This document shows, one piece after another, positions 21,541-32,291 of a stretch of DNA of 64,000 nt (the stretch's first letter is position 1; each line of letters opens with the position of its first letter). The notes under the pieces are model-generated. The model saw nothing but the letters and a program-made list of their open reading frames with translations. It had not been told where the DNA came from and did not search any database. The stretch lies in the NCBI GenBank assembly GCA_022494885.1, contig JAGVSM010004568.1:38256-102255 (forward strand), in the 5' to 3' direction. The DNA comes from Micrasema longulum. Its lineage: Eukaryota; Arthropoda; Insecta; Trichoptera; Brachycentridae. The translations under genes were made by a program, and so were the position numbers.

Positions 21541-21870
21541 AGCGACAATGAAAGGGAGTTTTGAGAATAGGTGTCTTAGAAGAATCTCGTTGTGCGGTGT
21601 TTTAACTTTGCGAGGAATGAAGTAATAAGATAACGGACGCAGCAAACTCCGGTGACAACTGTCGTCAAGCGGAGGCGATACGGTTGGCTTGGCCATGTGC
21701 TGCGGATGCCTCCTGAGAGCCTTGACTACGCTTGCCTACTTTACAAGGCATCAGGTTCTCGACGCCCTGGACGTCCACTGCTGACTGTTCGTCGGCAGCT
21801 GAAGGAGATGCATGGAGGCTCTTTGTGGATACCATATGCTCCAAATAGGAAGCGGACATGGAATGATGAT
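21541..21870 (+). mobile_element. LINE-E 3' end
   Basis: It starts with FENRCLRRIS codons, then reads TTVVKRRRYGWLGHVLRMPP, ESLDYACLLYKASGSRRPGR and PLLTVRRQLKEMHGG, and ends in a WIPYAPN-coding zone followed by GATGATGATGATG. 'RRxRWLGHVLRMP...GRRxxGRP' is typical of the C-terminus of RTE-like LINEs. Confidence 0.75.
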
Positions 21871-22904
21871 GATGATGTGAAAGGGACATTGAATGTTGTA
21901 AATGAAAATATTTGTTCGCGGTGCGGTTTTTCTTACTGAAGTCGGTTGGTAGAGGAAGAAATATAATCAATTCGTAATGAAAAAAAAAACATTACTCGCT
22001 CGTATGAGTGAATCCGAAGAAAGACATTTAGTCGTTAAAACGGATTCGGGTATGTTATGGACGCTTTGAATAATGTAAAATTAACATAAAGGGCACTACG
22101 ATCGAGTTGTTTTGTCGTTAAGACAGGATGCAGGAACTAAGCCACAAGTTTCTAAAAGAAATTGAACGAATAACCGTCGAATATTGAAGGTCAATGAGCT
22201 ACTTCGCCGGAAAACGGGTTTTATTGAACGGTAAATAAATAAGAGTGAACAAAGCGCGAGACGCATACACGTACACCTTTAATTGGTGGATACTGTTTTA
22301 TACCTGTACTCTATTATTATGCAGCATCACGTCATTTACTTAGATTCTGTCATCACACTACTTCCACAAACAGAATAATAATGATATTCTTAGAGGTACG
22401 TTTTGCATTGACAGCTGATCAAATAACGAATTAATGCCATTGTGGTGTGTTTTGCGTACACTGGCCAATTCCGAACGCGTCTCTTAAAACTTAAGTTAAA
22501 AGTATTCTATATTTTACATTTATTATTACTGGCATTATTTGTTTCTAATTACCGATGTATTCACTTCCGAACGATTTTGGAGAGGTGTCGCAGTTTCTAG
22601 ACGCCTGTGACCCGAAGTTTAACAGAAATAAATATATATATAGTTGTATCAGACGCAATGCGAATGACAATGTTAATTTCGGTTTTCTACGTGTACAATT
22701 TTAAAAACATTACATCGGATTTAATATTTTAATCCGTATCGAGCGAAATAAATTGTTTATCATAAGATAGGGTTTTAAGGCCGATGAATTATTATCGCTA
22801 GAAACACCTGTTAATTAAAGATCGAGTGTATGGAAGGTTGGTGTAGGCTACGCACGTGTTAGCCACACGTCAATCACACTTTTCTATGATACGCTAGTGT
22901 ATTA
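21871..22904. other. No gene seen
   Basis: About 1 kb with no recognised feature. Confidence 0.4.
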
Positions 22905-23345
22905 CAAATCAGTTGGAGCATATGGTATCCACGAAGATCCTCCAGGCATCTCTGTCGGCTGATAGCTGCTGTGCATCCTCCCAAGTCAGGTTCGCGTCGC
23001 GCAAGACGTCGAAAACCTGATGCCTTGTAAAGTAAGCAAGCGTGGTTTAGGCTCTCGGAAGGCATTCGCAGTATATGGCCTAGCCAACAGTATCGCCTTC
23101 GCTTGACGACAGTTGTCACTGGAGTTTGCTGCGTCCGTTCCCTTATTACTTAATTCCGTACAAAGTCAAACCACCGCACACCCGAGATTCTTCCGAGACA
23201 CCTATTCTCGAAACTCAGTATTTTGCTGTTTTGGCCCAGTGAGGTGCCACGATTCGCATCCGTAGAGGAGAATAGGTGTTATGCAGGCGTTATATAGGCG
23301 GCATTTGATTGTCGCTGAGTAAACATCCTATCTCCAGACAGCCTT
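22905..23345 (-). mobile_element. LINE-E 3' end, longer copy
   Basis: The minus strand reads LYNACITPILLYGCESWHLT, then the FENRCLRRIS zone in another frame, TTVVKRRRYCWLGHILRMPS, ESLNHACLLYKASGFRRLAR, and then the 'DRDAWRxxxxTICSN'-like end in a shifted frame. It extends further into the RT thumb than the copy at 21541. Confidence 0.75.
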
Positions 23346-24239
23346 CATACTGTTGATGATAGTGTATTGCAGTGATGACATATTTTATGCAGTAAGTGCT
23401 CGCGAATGTCAGTCTGTACTTTCAAATAGGCGTAATACCTATGCCAATTATTGTCATTCTTTACCGGCCAACTTTTAAATACAACAATTTGTCCGTGACT
23501 AAAATAGCTTAATTCGCCTGTTGCATCGTGGCCTGGCGAATATTGGAAAACCGGCACAAATTATTCTGAATGACATTTTGTCGCACATTGTTGTTGCACT
23601 AGCTTTAACTTTTTTACAGGGCAAAGGCTGAAATTGGTATATATATTAACCAGTCGCTTTAAGGGTCATATCTCCAATACCGCCCATAGAAATTTCAACT
23701 ATATTACTTCAATACGTTGTCCAGAACGGTAGTTGGTTAAGTTATTGTTCCAACCGCGTGAAGTTGGCGCGGTTACCCAGAAATCCATGTGTTTATGCCG
23801 CTGTCAAAACAGTTTTTAAAAAATGTAATTACTGATATTTATACTTAATGATTATTTGTAATCGTTTATGATATAAAATTTAATAATCAATTTTTGTAAA
23901 GAATATCTGTGTATTTTTATTTTTCTAACATGACTCGAAACAATCATTAGTCAATATATTGACCGATGAAAAATTCAGTTTTTCTGAAAATCCAAAAACT
24001 TTTTTTTTTTTATGTGGGCAATAAGTATTTTCAAATATAACATTTGAAATTCAAATAATTGATTTTCCCTATAAAGGGTTAAATTTTCCCCCTTCCTTCC
24101 TTCTTATACGACTGTCTCTTCGTGCGTTGTAATAAGGATTTACTAATTTATTTAAGGGTGCGAATCTCTCCCTGTGTAGTTTTTTTTAGGAATGTCGTTA
24201 TTGACCCCGCTTCTTCCCTTAACCCTTTAAGCTCGGGTG
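23346..24239. other. No gene seen
   Basis: Short ORFs only. Confidence 0.4.
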
Positions 24240-24787
24240 TTCATTTATATATACACGAACTTGATTTGACAGTGGAGAGACTCCCTCATATCACTCCCTC
24301 TCACTTCTGTTCAATGTGCTTCACAGTCCTAACGCTCCTATACACCTGCGTAAAAATTTCGACGGTTTACCTCTTCGTTCTAATTCTCAAAGCACTCTCT
24401 TAATACCCATCCACAATTCCTCTTTCTTCTCTAACTCATATAGTGTCCATGTGGCTCGACTGTGGAATCATCTCCCATCCACCATCAAAGATGTTACTGC
24501 AGTATCTCTATTTAAATCACGTCTAAAGAAACATCTCCTTTCTCTTCCTTAATCTCTTTTTCCCATTGAGAATAGTATTGATTTAAGGTAATTTATACAC
24601 AAATACATTTATTTCTACTTTTAATAATCTTTGGCTTTTTTTTTATATGTTCATTTTCTATTGAATATGTTTTCACTTGAATTATAAAAATAACTTTTAT
24701 TTTATTGATTGGTTGGAAGAAATTGCCATTCGGCAAAAAGCCCGCCAATGTACATTATCTACAAAAAGTTAAATAAATAAATAATAA
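24240..24787 (+). mobile_element. LINE 3' end with intact C-terminus
   Basis: In one frame it reads NAPIHLRKNFDGLPLRSNSQ, STLLIPIHNSSFFSNSYSVH and VARLWNHLPSTIKDVTAVSL then FKSRLKKHLLSLP and a stop. It is the 'xxLWNxLPxxIKxxxSLxxFKxxLKxHL' end of a LINE ORF2. The 3' UTR has GAAATTGCCATTCGGC and AAAAGCCCGCCAATGTACAT and ends in an AAATAAATAAATAA run. Confidence 0.8.
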
Positions 24788-24887
24788 AAAAATAATATAA
24801 CCTTTAACATATTAATGCTCATTTTTAATTTTTTATAAAAACGGACACAACTTATGTTAACACCCAATACATAGTTCTAGTTGAACG

Positions 24888-25045
24888 TAGGGTCCTTTTC
24901 ACACATGCCATGCCAATCCACCCGGCCCAGTAATTTTACCGGGTACATCCTACAAACGCATACAAAATGCGTCACCTTTTGTAGGGTGTACCCGGGAAAA
25001 TTACCGGGCCGGGTGGATTCGTGTTGCATGTGTGAAAAGGGCCTA
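24888..25045. mobile_element. GC-rich foldback MITE (158 bp)
   Basis: Two ~68-bp arms pair with about 60 matches: AGGGTCCTTTTCACACATGC against the complement of GCATGTGTGAAAAGGGCCT, and AATCCACCCGGCCCAGTAAT against ATTACCGGGCCGGGTGGATT. It is non-coding. Termini of the 'GGCCCTTTTCACAC' type occur on many insect MITEs, but I cannot assign a superfamily. Confidence 0.75.
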
Positions 25046-25449
25046 AGGACGAAGAATTTTTTTGGATAATTGCTAAGGCTAAAATACTAACAAAAGCATA
25101 AATTGCAACGATAATGAGATTTTATAAATAAAAATGCAGTAAATGTGATACTCGGAAACTCGAATATAGCGATGTTTTAGCGTTTTATTCGCTTGCAATG
25201 TATGTAGACATGAGTAGTAAAAAGATCGAATTGTGATTCGAGTTACTCTTGCAACTCACCAAGACGTCAAAAACCTAAAAATATGTTTGGAATTGATTGA
25301 ATCCTCGCTCAAAATAGTTTCAGGCGCAATAAACTCCGTTCAATACTGAGAAGAACGTCGCTCACAATAACAATAACAAAACACGGCACAAACTAAAAAT
25401 AGTGCCGACCAAACACTGCACCGGCATTTAGATATGTAAATTACAAAAA

Positions 25450-25690
25450 ATGATCGCATTCGGTAATACGGCGACCGGTAAGATTCACTACACGCGAGAC
25501 CGATGCACGAACGCCGAACTGCGCCGAACGCCGAACGCCTACTAAACGAAATCACTACAAACGTACAAACTGCAGTTTACAAGTTGAACCGCTACGGACT
25601 CGTATCTTGCGACTAGCCACTTGCCTGTTCCACTCCACACTCCGCACGCGAGGCGGATTGGGCGAGTACAGTTGCGGCCAAAACATCGCA
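25450..25690 (-). promoter_or_regulatory. CpG-rich promoter or first-exon candidate
   Basis: This is unusually CpG-rich for the window, with repeated GGCGTTCGGCG units and CAGTT initiator-like motifs on the minus strand. A possible donor TT|GTGAGC on the minus strand lies near 25360 and one on the plus strand, G|GTAAGA, near 25479. It lies inside the longer GRAM intron, so it could be a third start of that gene or belong to another gene. No coding frame is convincing. Confidence 0.25.
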
Positions 25691-26185
25691 TTCAAACGAA
25701 TAATTTGAAAGCTACAATAAAATTATACGTGCGAATTTTCAATTCATTGTTTACGAAAATTACAGTTAAGAAAGGAATTTATTTTGTATTAATAAATTAA
25801 CGGATGAATTCCATTTTGAACATATCGCTAGCCCAAAGCAACAGTGAGATAAACCCGAAATTTCCGTTTTTGAGATATACATGCCGATATGTTAAGAACT
25901 TAAATAAATTAATGTTTTCAATTTTTTTTTTATTGAAATTCGATAGTTAACCTATGTGAAAATATAGTATCCATAATCTACGTTAAATAATTTAATTCCG
26001 TCAGACCCTTCGCACACCTCAAAGTCTGATTATCTGAGAATAGGTTCGTCAGAGATATCTCACTGCTGCTTTGGGCTAGCGATATATTATAGTGAAAAAG
26101 ACAATCATATCGACGGGTTTCTGGCACAAGTTGGTAACTAACATTTCACTAATTGACATATTGCATTTTTAAAGTTAAATCATCA
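25691..26185. other. Intronic; no gene seen
   Basis: A distant inverted pair, ATATCGCTAGCCCAAAGCAA (25821-) and TGCTTTGGGCTAGCGATATA (26070-), brackets about 270 bp. It looks like another small inverted-repeat element. Confidence 0.45.
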
Positions 26186-26290
26186 TCATTACATGTCCGC
26201 TCCCTAATTGGAGCACATGGTATCTATAAAGAGCCTCCGTGAATCTCTTTCGGCTGCCAACTCCTTTGCGTCCTCTTTTGAAGTGGCTAC
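26186..26290 (-). mobile_element. LINE-E terminal fragment
   Basis: The minus strand reads KEDAKELAAERDSRRLFIDT then MCSN and stop, with the family tail TGATGATGATT. It is the extreme C-terminus only. Confidence 0.65.
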
Positions 26291-26569
26291 TTTTTGTCAC
26301 AGAAGCCTATTTAAAATACGAAAGAGAGATACTTTAATTTTAATTTAGCATTGAACGCGGAGTAAAGTTTCAGCGCCAGCTATTTGTTGAATTTGATCAA
26401 ATAACGTCTGAGATGACGTAATGAACGCATTAACATGTCGGTAGTTTAAAATTTGCCATACCAAAGAAGATACAGATAGCAGAAAAGTTAAGTATACCGT
26501 TTCGATATGTACCGATGAAGATATCGTTTGTAATGGCGGCCTCGGTAAGCGTTAAAATTTTTCACAGAT

Positions 26570-27240
26570 ATACATACATATATATTAAACCATTAGAAAC
26601 TGTTCAAAAATTTATATTAAAAATAATGCTTCACAAAAATCGCACTTTTCGCTCTTTCCAATTGTTCCAAGAAGCTAAACTTTTAGACATAAGACAAAAT
26701 ATTGTTTTCAATGTTTAAAATATATATTTAAGAACCAAAATTTATTTACAAGTAATTCAAATAGATCAAGTCAAAGAAGAAATCGAGTGTTAGAAATACC
26801 ACATTGCAAGACGAGGCTCGCACAGAGACATGCATATTTTATAGGCCCAAAAATTTTTAATTCTTTTTTGATAATATTTCATTGATTCCAAACTTTCAAA
26901 ATTTTCCTTCTTTTAAAAAACACGCACTATCCCGGATTCAAACTAAAGATATAAACTATTTTTTTTCTATGATATATTTTGTTTCCCTTTAAGGAATATT
27001 TTTATGTTTTTTTATATTTTTTTCCTTTTAATTACTATTTTAAAAAAATACCATATAATCTTTTACAGAACATTTTATTTTCTCTTTCTTATGTTACACA
27101 AAAATATTATAACTGTCTATTTAATATAGGCCATACCTTTGCGGGATTTTTTTGTTTACTATTTTTACTTTTAATGTGTATTTTATTGCTATGTAACTAT
27201 CCTTTATTTTTGAATACTCTGTTTTAGCTTTTATGTATAT
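26570..27240 (+). mobile_element. Jockey-like LINE 3' end, decayed
   Basis: It reads KPLETVQKFILKIMLHKNRT and FQEAKLLDIRQNIVFNV, then, across stops, YRPKNF. This matches the 'PLExVQKxILKIIxxKxRxxPxxxLxxExxxLxIRQL' zone seen in LINE-C and at 34014. The 3' UTR is very AT-rich. Confidence 0.65.
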
Positions 27241-27809
27241 TGTAAAAAAAACAAACAGGGTTAGGGCTTACATTGAACATATAGTAAGTGAGATATGATA
27301 CTCGTAGTCTCTCCGCTGTTTAATTTTGAACCATTTCACACGCAGAACTATATTTTTTTATCTGCCCTGACACGGACAAAAACATAAGGTACGTGAAGGG
27401 GAATGGTGGTCATAATAAACTGGTCCTTATCCTCTCCAGTGATTTGCACAAATACAAATATATAATATATATATTGCATGTTTGTAGTTGTCCAATCTAA
27501 ATTCTTTGAAATGCCACGCAACGGCAGAGGCTCTCGTGTAATTGAATAAAATAACACGTGATTAATTTTATCACTGTGCAAAAGCCGGTTATTTAACCCT
27601 AAGGCCGTTTGTTCACAGTGTCCGGTTTCGAGATGACCCTAACACCATTTCAACAACACCATATTATTTTTTTGCAATACACTACAACTGTAACAATAAT
27701 AATAAAATAAATTCTACATCATAAAAAATTAAAGCATTTAGTATTTTGCTTAGCTATACGATTTTATTTTAGTTGCAGTTTTAAGAACAAATTTTATTTT
27801 TAACATATC
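27241..27809. other. No gene assigned
   Basis: A minus frame at ~27350-27450 reads VQITGEDKDQFIMTTIPLHV, which looks protein-like but is unrecognised. The sequence CATTTCACACGCAGAACTAT at about 27333 recurs as TATTTCACAGGCAGAACTGT at 59275, next to the coding-like block there. Confidence 0.3.
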
Positions 27810-28675
27810 AATATTATGTATATATAAACCATCTTAAAATAGTACAAAGATTAATTATTAAAGTAATTTTAAAGAAACCCTCAACATTCAATGCGGAAAT
27901 TCTTTATAAAATATTTAAAGTTCACACAGTAATTTATTGTATTTTTTATTTTAGTTACATAAACGGCAAATCTGCATTTTACATTAAAAAAATATTAACA
28001 TATTTGGCTTAATGTATTTTTGTTAAAACATGAATTTCTGTCCACCCAAAATTCATTAAAAAAATTAAACCTAAAAATTACACAAGATTTTTATTTAAAA
28101 AAAAACCTAAACATATTCAGTAGAAAGAAAGTAGACACTATTTATAAAATAAATTCACTATACAAATTTATAAAGAAGAAAAAATAAAAGAATTTGAAAT
28201 AAATACCCAGAAATGAATACTCAGATACCAAAATAATATTAAAATCCCTAAATTCCACACAAGTAATGGTCAAAATAGCTTTGTCTTCAAAGGTGTCAAA
28301 AATTACAATAATCTCCCCAATTAACTAAAAACCATTAAAACTAATATTTCAATAAATAAATTAAAAGTAAATTTAAATATTTTTTTTAAACAAGTGTGAA
28401 AACTGCTTTAAATTTTAATTAGTATGAATGTATTATTATTTTCTGTTTTTCCTTTTATATCCTATAAGTTTATTTTTCTCATTTACTCGTATATTCAAAA
28501 TTATATAAATTCTAATAAATAAATAACTATAACAGTGTAAGTCACTCTCCAAGCACAAGAGCTAGTATCTTTTTTTGGAGAGTTACAGTTTTAGTATTTA
28601 CTAGATGTATAAAAGTAGATTTGTATAGATTAAAAAAAACATGTACCATTTATGAAATATATTGATTAATAATAA
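27810..28675 (+). mobile_element. LINE-C copy 2, interrupted
   Basis: It shows the same reading and 3' UTR as 18095-18815, including the hairpin ACTCTCCAAGC...TTGGAGAGT (28542-28578), and a TTGATTAATAATAATAAT tail. It is interrupted at 27914-28140 by a LINE-A tail on the opposite strand. Confidence 0.8.
27914..28140 (-). mobile_element. LINE-A tail inside LINE-C
   Basis: The minus strand carries GTAAAATGCAGATTTGCCGT then TTATGTAACTAAAATAAA. The host sequence TTTATAAAATA is present on both sides (27903-27913 and 28141-28151), a clear 11-bp target-site duplication. Confidence 0.8.
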
Positions 28676-28784
28676 TAATCTGTACTATTATTTTTTTAAA
28701 TTATTAATCAACGCTATTTTTAATGTCTGAGCACCCGATGACAAACTATTATTGCTTATTTGAATACTGTTTGATATTTGATTT

Positions 28785-29044
28785 CGGCCTCGTGGTGTAA
28801 TGGTCAGCGCGTTAGCCTGCCATGCAAGAGGCCTCGGGTTCGGTTCCCGACATGGTTGATGTGAAATATTTATTTAAATGGGTGTTTTCAAACTAGAATA
28901 TTTCAAAGTCCCTGGACTGGTACCTGAAGCGTAAGACTGATCATCTTACCTTTATGCAACAAAAATGATCAAGATACGCTGCGATTGGTGCACCAATGCA
29001 GTGCCCTATGCACCATTAGGTGTGGAAAGGGAAAAATGATGATG
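28785..29044 (+). mobile_element. SINE-G, full-length copy
   Basis: The tRNA-derived head has A box TGGTGTAATGG and B box GGTTCGGTTCC. The anticodon region (CCTGCCATG) resembles tRNA-Gly(GCC), though the parent tRNA is uncertain. The body carries GTCCCTGGACTGGTACCTGA and AGCGTAAGACTGATCATCTT, then GATACGCTGCGATTGGTGCA and CCTATGCACCATTAGGTG, ending in a GATGATG tail. It is the reference for the other SINE-G copies in the window. Confidence 0.85.
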
Positions 29045-29464
29045 TATTTTTTTTTAATAAGGACTCTTGGTAAACAAATATATCCATCATGTTGATTCAG
29101 AGTTTACGAGTGTTATTATTTGAAAATCTTTACTTTTTGTTTTGCTGGGTAGTGAATTAATCTGATCTGTCATGTTAACAGGTAAAAGGAAATAAAGTGA
29201 ATTAGGAGCTTAGAGTATATACTCTAATGAAAGACAAAAAACTGTGCGTCGTTGATGTGTTCTACTGGGTTTAGTTTGTCCACTGAATGTTTTTTCATAA
29301 CTTAATTATTGCGTGTTTAAGTTACCAGTGTAAAAGTTACTTAAGAAGCATTACACAAAAAGATCACTTAAAATAAAAATGTTTTTATTATAAATATAAA
29401 ATTTATTAACTTAACTTTGTAACTATTCATTATAGTAATAAAACAGCTATGTTTTTTAACACTT

Positions 29465-29612
29465 AGTTTTTTTTTACTGACCGGTTTTAAAGCTACACAA
29501 GCTTCTTTAGCAACCTACTATTTAGTACATTGTTAAAATAAAATAGAATAAAATTAATTAGTTAATTACACCTTGATAAAGAAGCTCGTAAAGCTTTGAA
29601 ATCGGTCGGTGG
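29465..29612. repeat. Inverted pair of hammerhead-like hairpins
   Basis: The plus side (29571-29610) has CCTTGATAAAGAAGCTCGTA, AAGCTTTGAAATCGGTCGG. The minus side (29503-29475) has AAAGAAGCTTGTGTAGCTTT and AAAACCGGTCAGT. Each is a short stem (GAAGC/GCTT), then GAAA or AAAA, then Y-CGGTC. The two copies are inverted about 70 bp apart. A degenerate third copy is at 43567-43605 on the minus strand. Confidence 0.45.
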
Positions 29613-29679
29613 AAAAAAATTAGTTTAAAAACAAAGTTGTTTTATTATTCACAATGAGTTATTATGCCGTGTGTCGTTC

Positions 29680-29735
29680 GTACTATTTACCGACGTTTTG
29701 GATCGCATTACAGCGTCCATCATCAGGGTTGATGA
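29680..29735 (-). ncRNA. Hammerhead-like ribozyme relic
   Basis: Minus strand: AACC-CTGATGA-TGGACGC-TGTAAT-GCGATCCA-AAAC-GTC-GGT. It shows the invariant CTGATGA core, a stem II of GGACGC/GCGATCC, an A-rich core replacing GAAA by AAAA, and a GTC cleavage-site-like triplet next to a three-base stem I (ACC/GGT). The loop between AAAC and GTC is missing, so this copy is probably inactive. Confidence 0.35.
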
Positions 29736-29760
29736 TATTTGTGTTAAGAGATGTGTAATA

Positions 29761-29940
29761 TATTTTTATTTTTTTTGCACCACAACAGGCCAGGAGGCCC
29801 AATTACAGTGGTGAATTACATTACAGAACAACCAGGCTTGAGAAAAATCACATTTTAATTTTTGTGTTCTCACCGGGAATCGAACCCGGAACCTTCCGTG
29901 CGTGAGTCAAGCGTCTTGACCACTACACCACGGAGGCCGC
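29761..29940 (-). mobile_element. SINE-V copy 1
   Basis: The minus-strand head is GCGGCCTCCGTGGTGTAGTG, then GGAAGGTTCCGGGTTCGATT and CCCGGTGAGAAC (A box TGGTGTAGTGG, B box GGTTCGATTCC). The head and the T-CAC anticodon-like position resemble tRNA-Val. The body is TCAAGCCTGGTTGTTCTGTA, CACTGTAATTGGGCCTCCTG, GCCTGTTGTGGTGC and an A-rich tail. Confidence 0.85.
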
Positions 29941-30840
29941 CTATAACGATAAGTACTTAGGATTTGTACCGTGTCACAGTCGTCTCTGTCTACAGCTTCA
30001 ATTCGAAATCTGTGACGCTTCACAGTCTACGCTTTTATGTGATGTCTTTATAACTAGGTACCAGTAACTCAATAACAAATAACTATCGACGTGCTAATAA
30101 GCGACGTGATAACAATTTCTCACCATGGTTGTTTATCGTATTCGCGATCACAATGGAACATCCTTGAACACCTAATATTAAATATCAAAATATTTAGGTT
30201 TCGCGACGTATAATCCTGCTGTGCAATCACATATTTCAATTTCACCAGTGTAAATATGGAAAATATCCCAAAACTGCTATTTTTATTTATTTATTATTTA
30301 TCATGCTATATATTTCATTTAGCCGGCGGTTGGCAAGCCAAATGTCAAAAAAAGCTGTCCCCATAGTAATTGTAATTTATTTTTCACTTTTTCATATTAG
30401 ATACTCCTAACTATTTTGCAATCGCAATATTATTGTATTTTTTTTTAGTAAACGCCGATTTTTCGCCAGTGAACTGTATTTATTTACGAGGAAAACAAAA
30501 AACAAATCGAAACGAGCGACTTATGACTGAGATAACTTAAGCATGTTCATTATAGTTATTTGTGATTGAGCTACGGGTGATTTTAAACGCATCCAATCAT
30601 CTCTCTTGTCGAGATGTTTGTACGTCTCGATCGCCTCTTTTATCGCTCGAGTGTTTTATTATTTTTATGATTTAAATATTTTATTTATTCAGAAATCAAA
30701 TCATTTGTGCTTTAACCCTTTATAGAACACATATTTTGTGTTGATTTACGTCTTGCAAACCTAATTAAAAATGTACTTTTTAGGATAATAAACCTATTGC
30801 ATTTGAAAAAGCCGAGTGAACTTTTTTATGATAATCAAGT
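29941..30840. other. No gene seen
   Basis: AT-rich sequence. Nothing recognised. Confidence 0.4.
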
Positions 30841-31250
30841 GAACGTAGTTATGCAGAAAGCACCCAGTCCACAATTAAAAAAAAATATATTGGTGTTATC
30901 GGGTACAGTATTGTCAATTTTATGTTTTGCTAAAAACAGCCAGACCGCTTTCATACAAAAAACTGTAATACCACCTGTCGATCACAAAAACGGCATTTCT
31001 CAATTTGCAGAAAACACCCACAACACTAGAAAAATTTTACGGTACTTTAAAAAACATTAAAACTGGTCAAATACATAATAAGATTCTTGTTTGTAGTATA
31101 AATAAAACTATTGTATTCATTGTTTATCATTTGCCAAAGCCAAAAACATTCCAACTATTGTGTAGATTTGATTATTCGCTCTTTTCATAAAAGTGCTATT
31201 ATCTCAGTTTTACTTTTCCATGGCTGGCTGCTCTCTGCATAACTACGTTC
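30841..31250. mobile_element. GAACGTAG-terminus DNA element, copy 1 (410 bp)
   Basis: Termini are GAACGTAGTTATGCAGAAAG and its inverted copy ending AACTACGTTC. Flanks are AAGT (left) and AATT (right), one mismatch from a 4-bp duplication. Interior landmarks shared with 44039-44459 are AAAAACAGCCAGACCGCTTT, TTTCTCAATTTGCAGAAAAC and CATTCCAACTATTGTGTAGA. There is no transposase. Confidence 0.75.
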
Positions 31251-31254
31251 AATT

Positions 31255-31418
31255 GGCGGTCTCCGCGGTGTAGTGGTTAAGACGCTTGTCTCACGAACGG
31301 AAGGTTCCGGGTTCTTTTTCCGGCGAGAACGCAGAAACTAATTGTGATTTTTCTCAAGCCTGGGTGTTTTGTGCTGTAATTCACCACTGTGATTAGGCCG
31401 GGCCTCCTGGCCTATTGT
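31255..31418 (+). mobile_element. SINE-V copy 2, 3'-truncated
   Basis: The head is GGCGGTCTCCGCGGTGTAGT with a damaged B box (GGGTTCTTTTTCCGG). The body continues to GGCCTCCTGGCCTATTGT and is then cut off by LINE-B. It begins five bases after the preceding DNA element. Confidence 0.75.
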
Positions 31419-32040
31419 ACATTCCAATATACAGGACCAACCTGCCAATGGTTATGCCTGTTGGAAGGGCTATCTCTATGTTGAACAATATTACTTTGGA
31501 CATTGACATTTTTCACGTCTCTGAGGGAGTTTTTCGTTACAAGATTATTATTTTATTATTCTCTGGCTAATATGTATACTTATGTGTCATTTTTATATAC
31601 AGGGCGTTCTTTAAACCCTGTCTCATCTGAATCCACGATGATCAGTAAGGACAAGAAGACATATTAGCATATTAAAAAAAATATTTAGAACGAACAAATT
31701 AAAAAAAAAAAAGTATTAAAAAACAAATGGTTGCGTGCTTCTGCGAGGAGAAGCGAAGGGGGTCCTGCAGCGCGGTTGACAGTGTACAGTAAGCAACCAT
31801 TTGTTTTTTTTTTTCATATTTAATTCTTGTAAATTTTATTCGTTCGAAAAATTTATTTTAATGTGCCAATATGTCTTCTTGCTTATACCGATCATCGTGG
31901 TTTCGGATGTGACAGGGTTTAAAGAACACCATGTATACCTAATTTTACCTTAATATTTTAATTATTTCTATATGTATGCATTAAGATATTCCATTTTGTA
32001 ATGTACATATTGATAAATAAATAAAAATTTAATTGAATTT
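31419..32040 (+). mobile_element. LINE-B copy 2, interrupted by a MITE
   Basis: It has the same C-terminal codons as 3005-3340 (YRTNLPMVMPVGRAISMLNN). The 3' UTR is split by the MITE at 31600-31933, then resumes CCTAATTTTACC and ends ATTCCATTTTGTAATGTACA with an AAATAAATAAAAA run. LINE-B copy 1 shows the unoccupied site (TTTATATTTACCTAATTTTA, 3221-3240). Confidence 0.8.
31600..31933. mobile_element. TA-flanked foldback MITE inside LINE-B
   Basis: The ends are CAGGGCGTTCTTTAAACCCT and AGGGTTTAAAGAACACCATG with TA on both sides. The arms match the copy at 13540, with a shortened GC-rich centre (GAGGAGAAGCGAAGGGGG). Confidence 0.85.
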
Positions 32041-32291
32041 AATTGTGATTAAAAAAAAGCGGTTTTCGATGATAAGTTATTCCACCAATTTGATAAATGA
32101 AGTTAGTTTTGTTTTTTTTCATAACGAATGTTTCCAAGGATATAGTTAGAGATTGTACATGTAATGCGCATATTTATCTACATAATTATCGATAAATACT
32201 AAACGTCCTGTATCTATCTACAATTTGATCTTAATCAGCTGCAATAACACTGGAAGGCGACATTTAATAACCCATCTAATCATGTTCTCGC

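Noticed and set aside
28787..28860. tRNA gene
   Set aside because: It has good A and B boxes, but the stems are imperfect and it is followed by a conserved body found at four other loci, so it is a SINE head.
29880..29940. tRNA-Val gene
   Set aside because: The anticodon stem does not pair, and three dispersed copies share a downstream body, so this is SINE-V.
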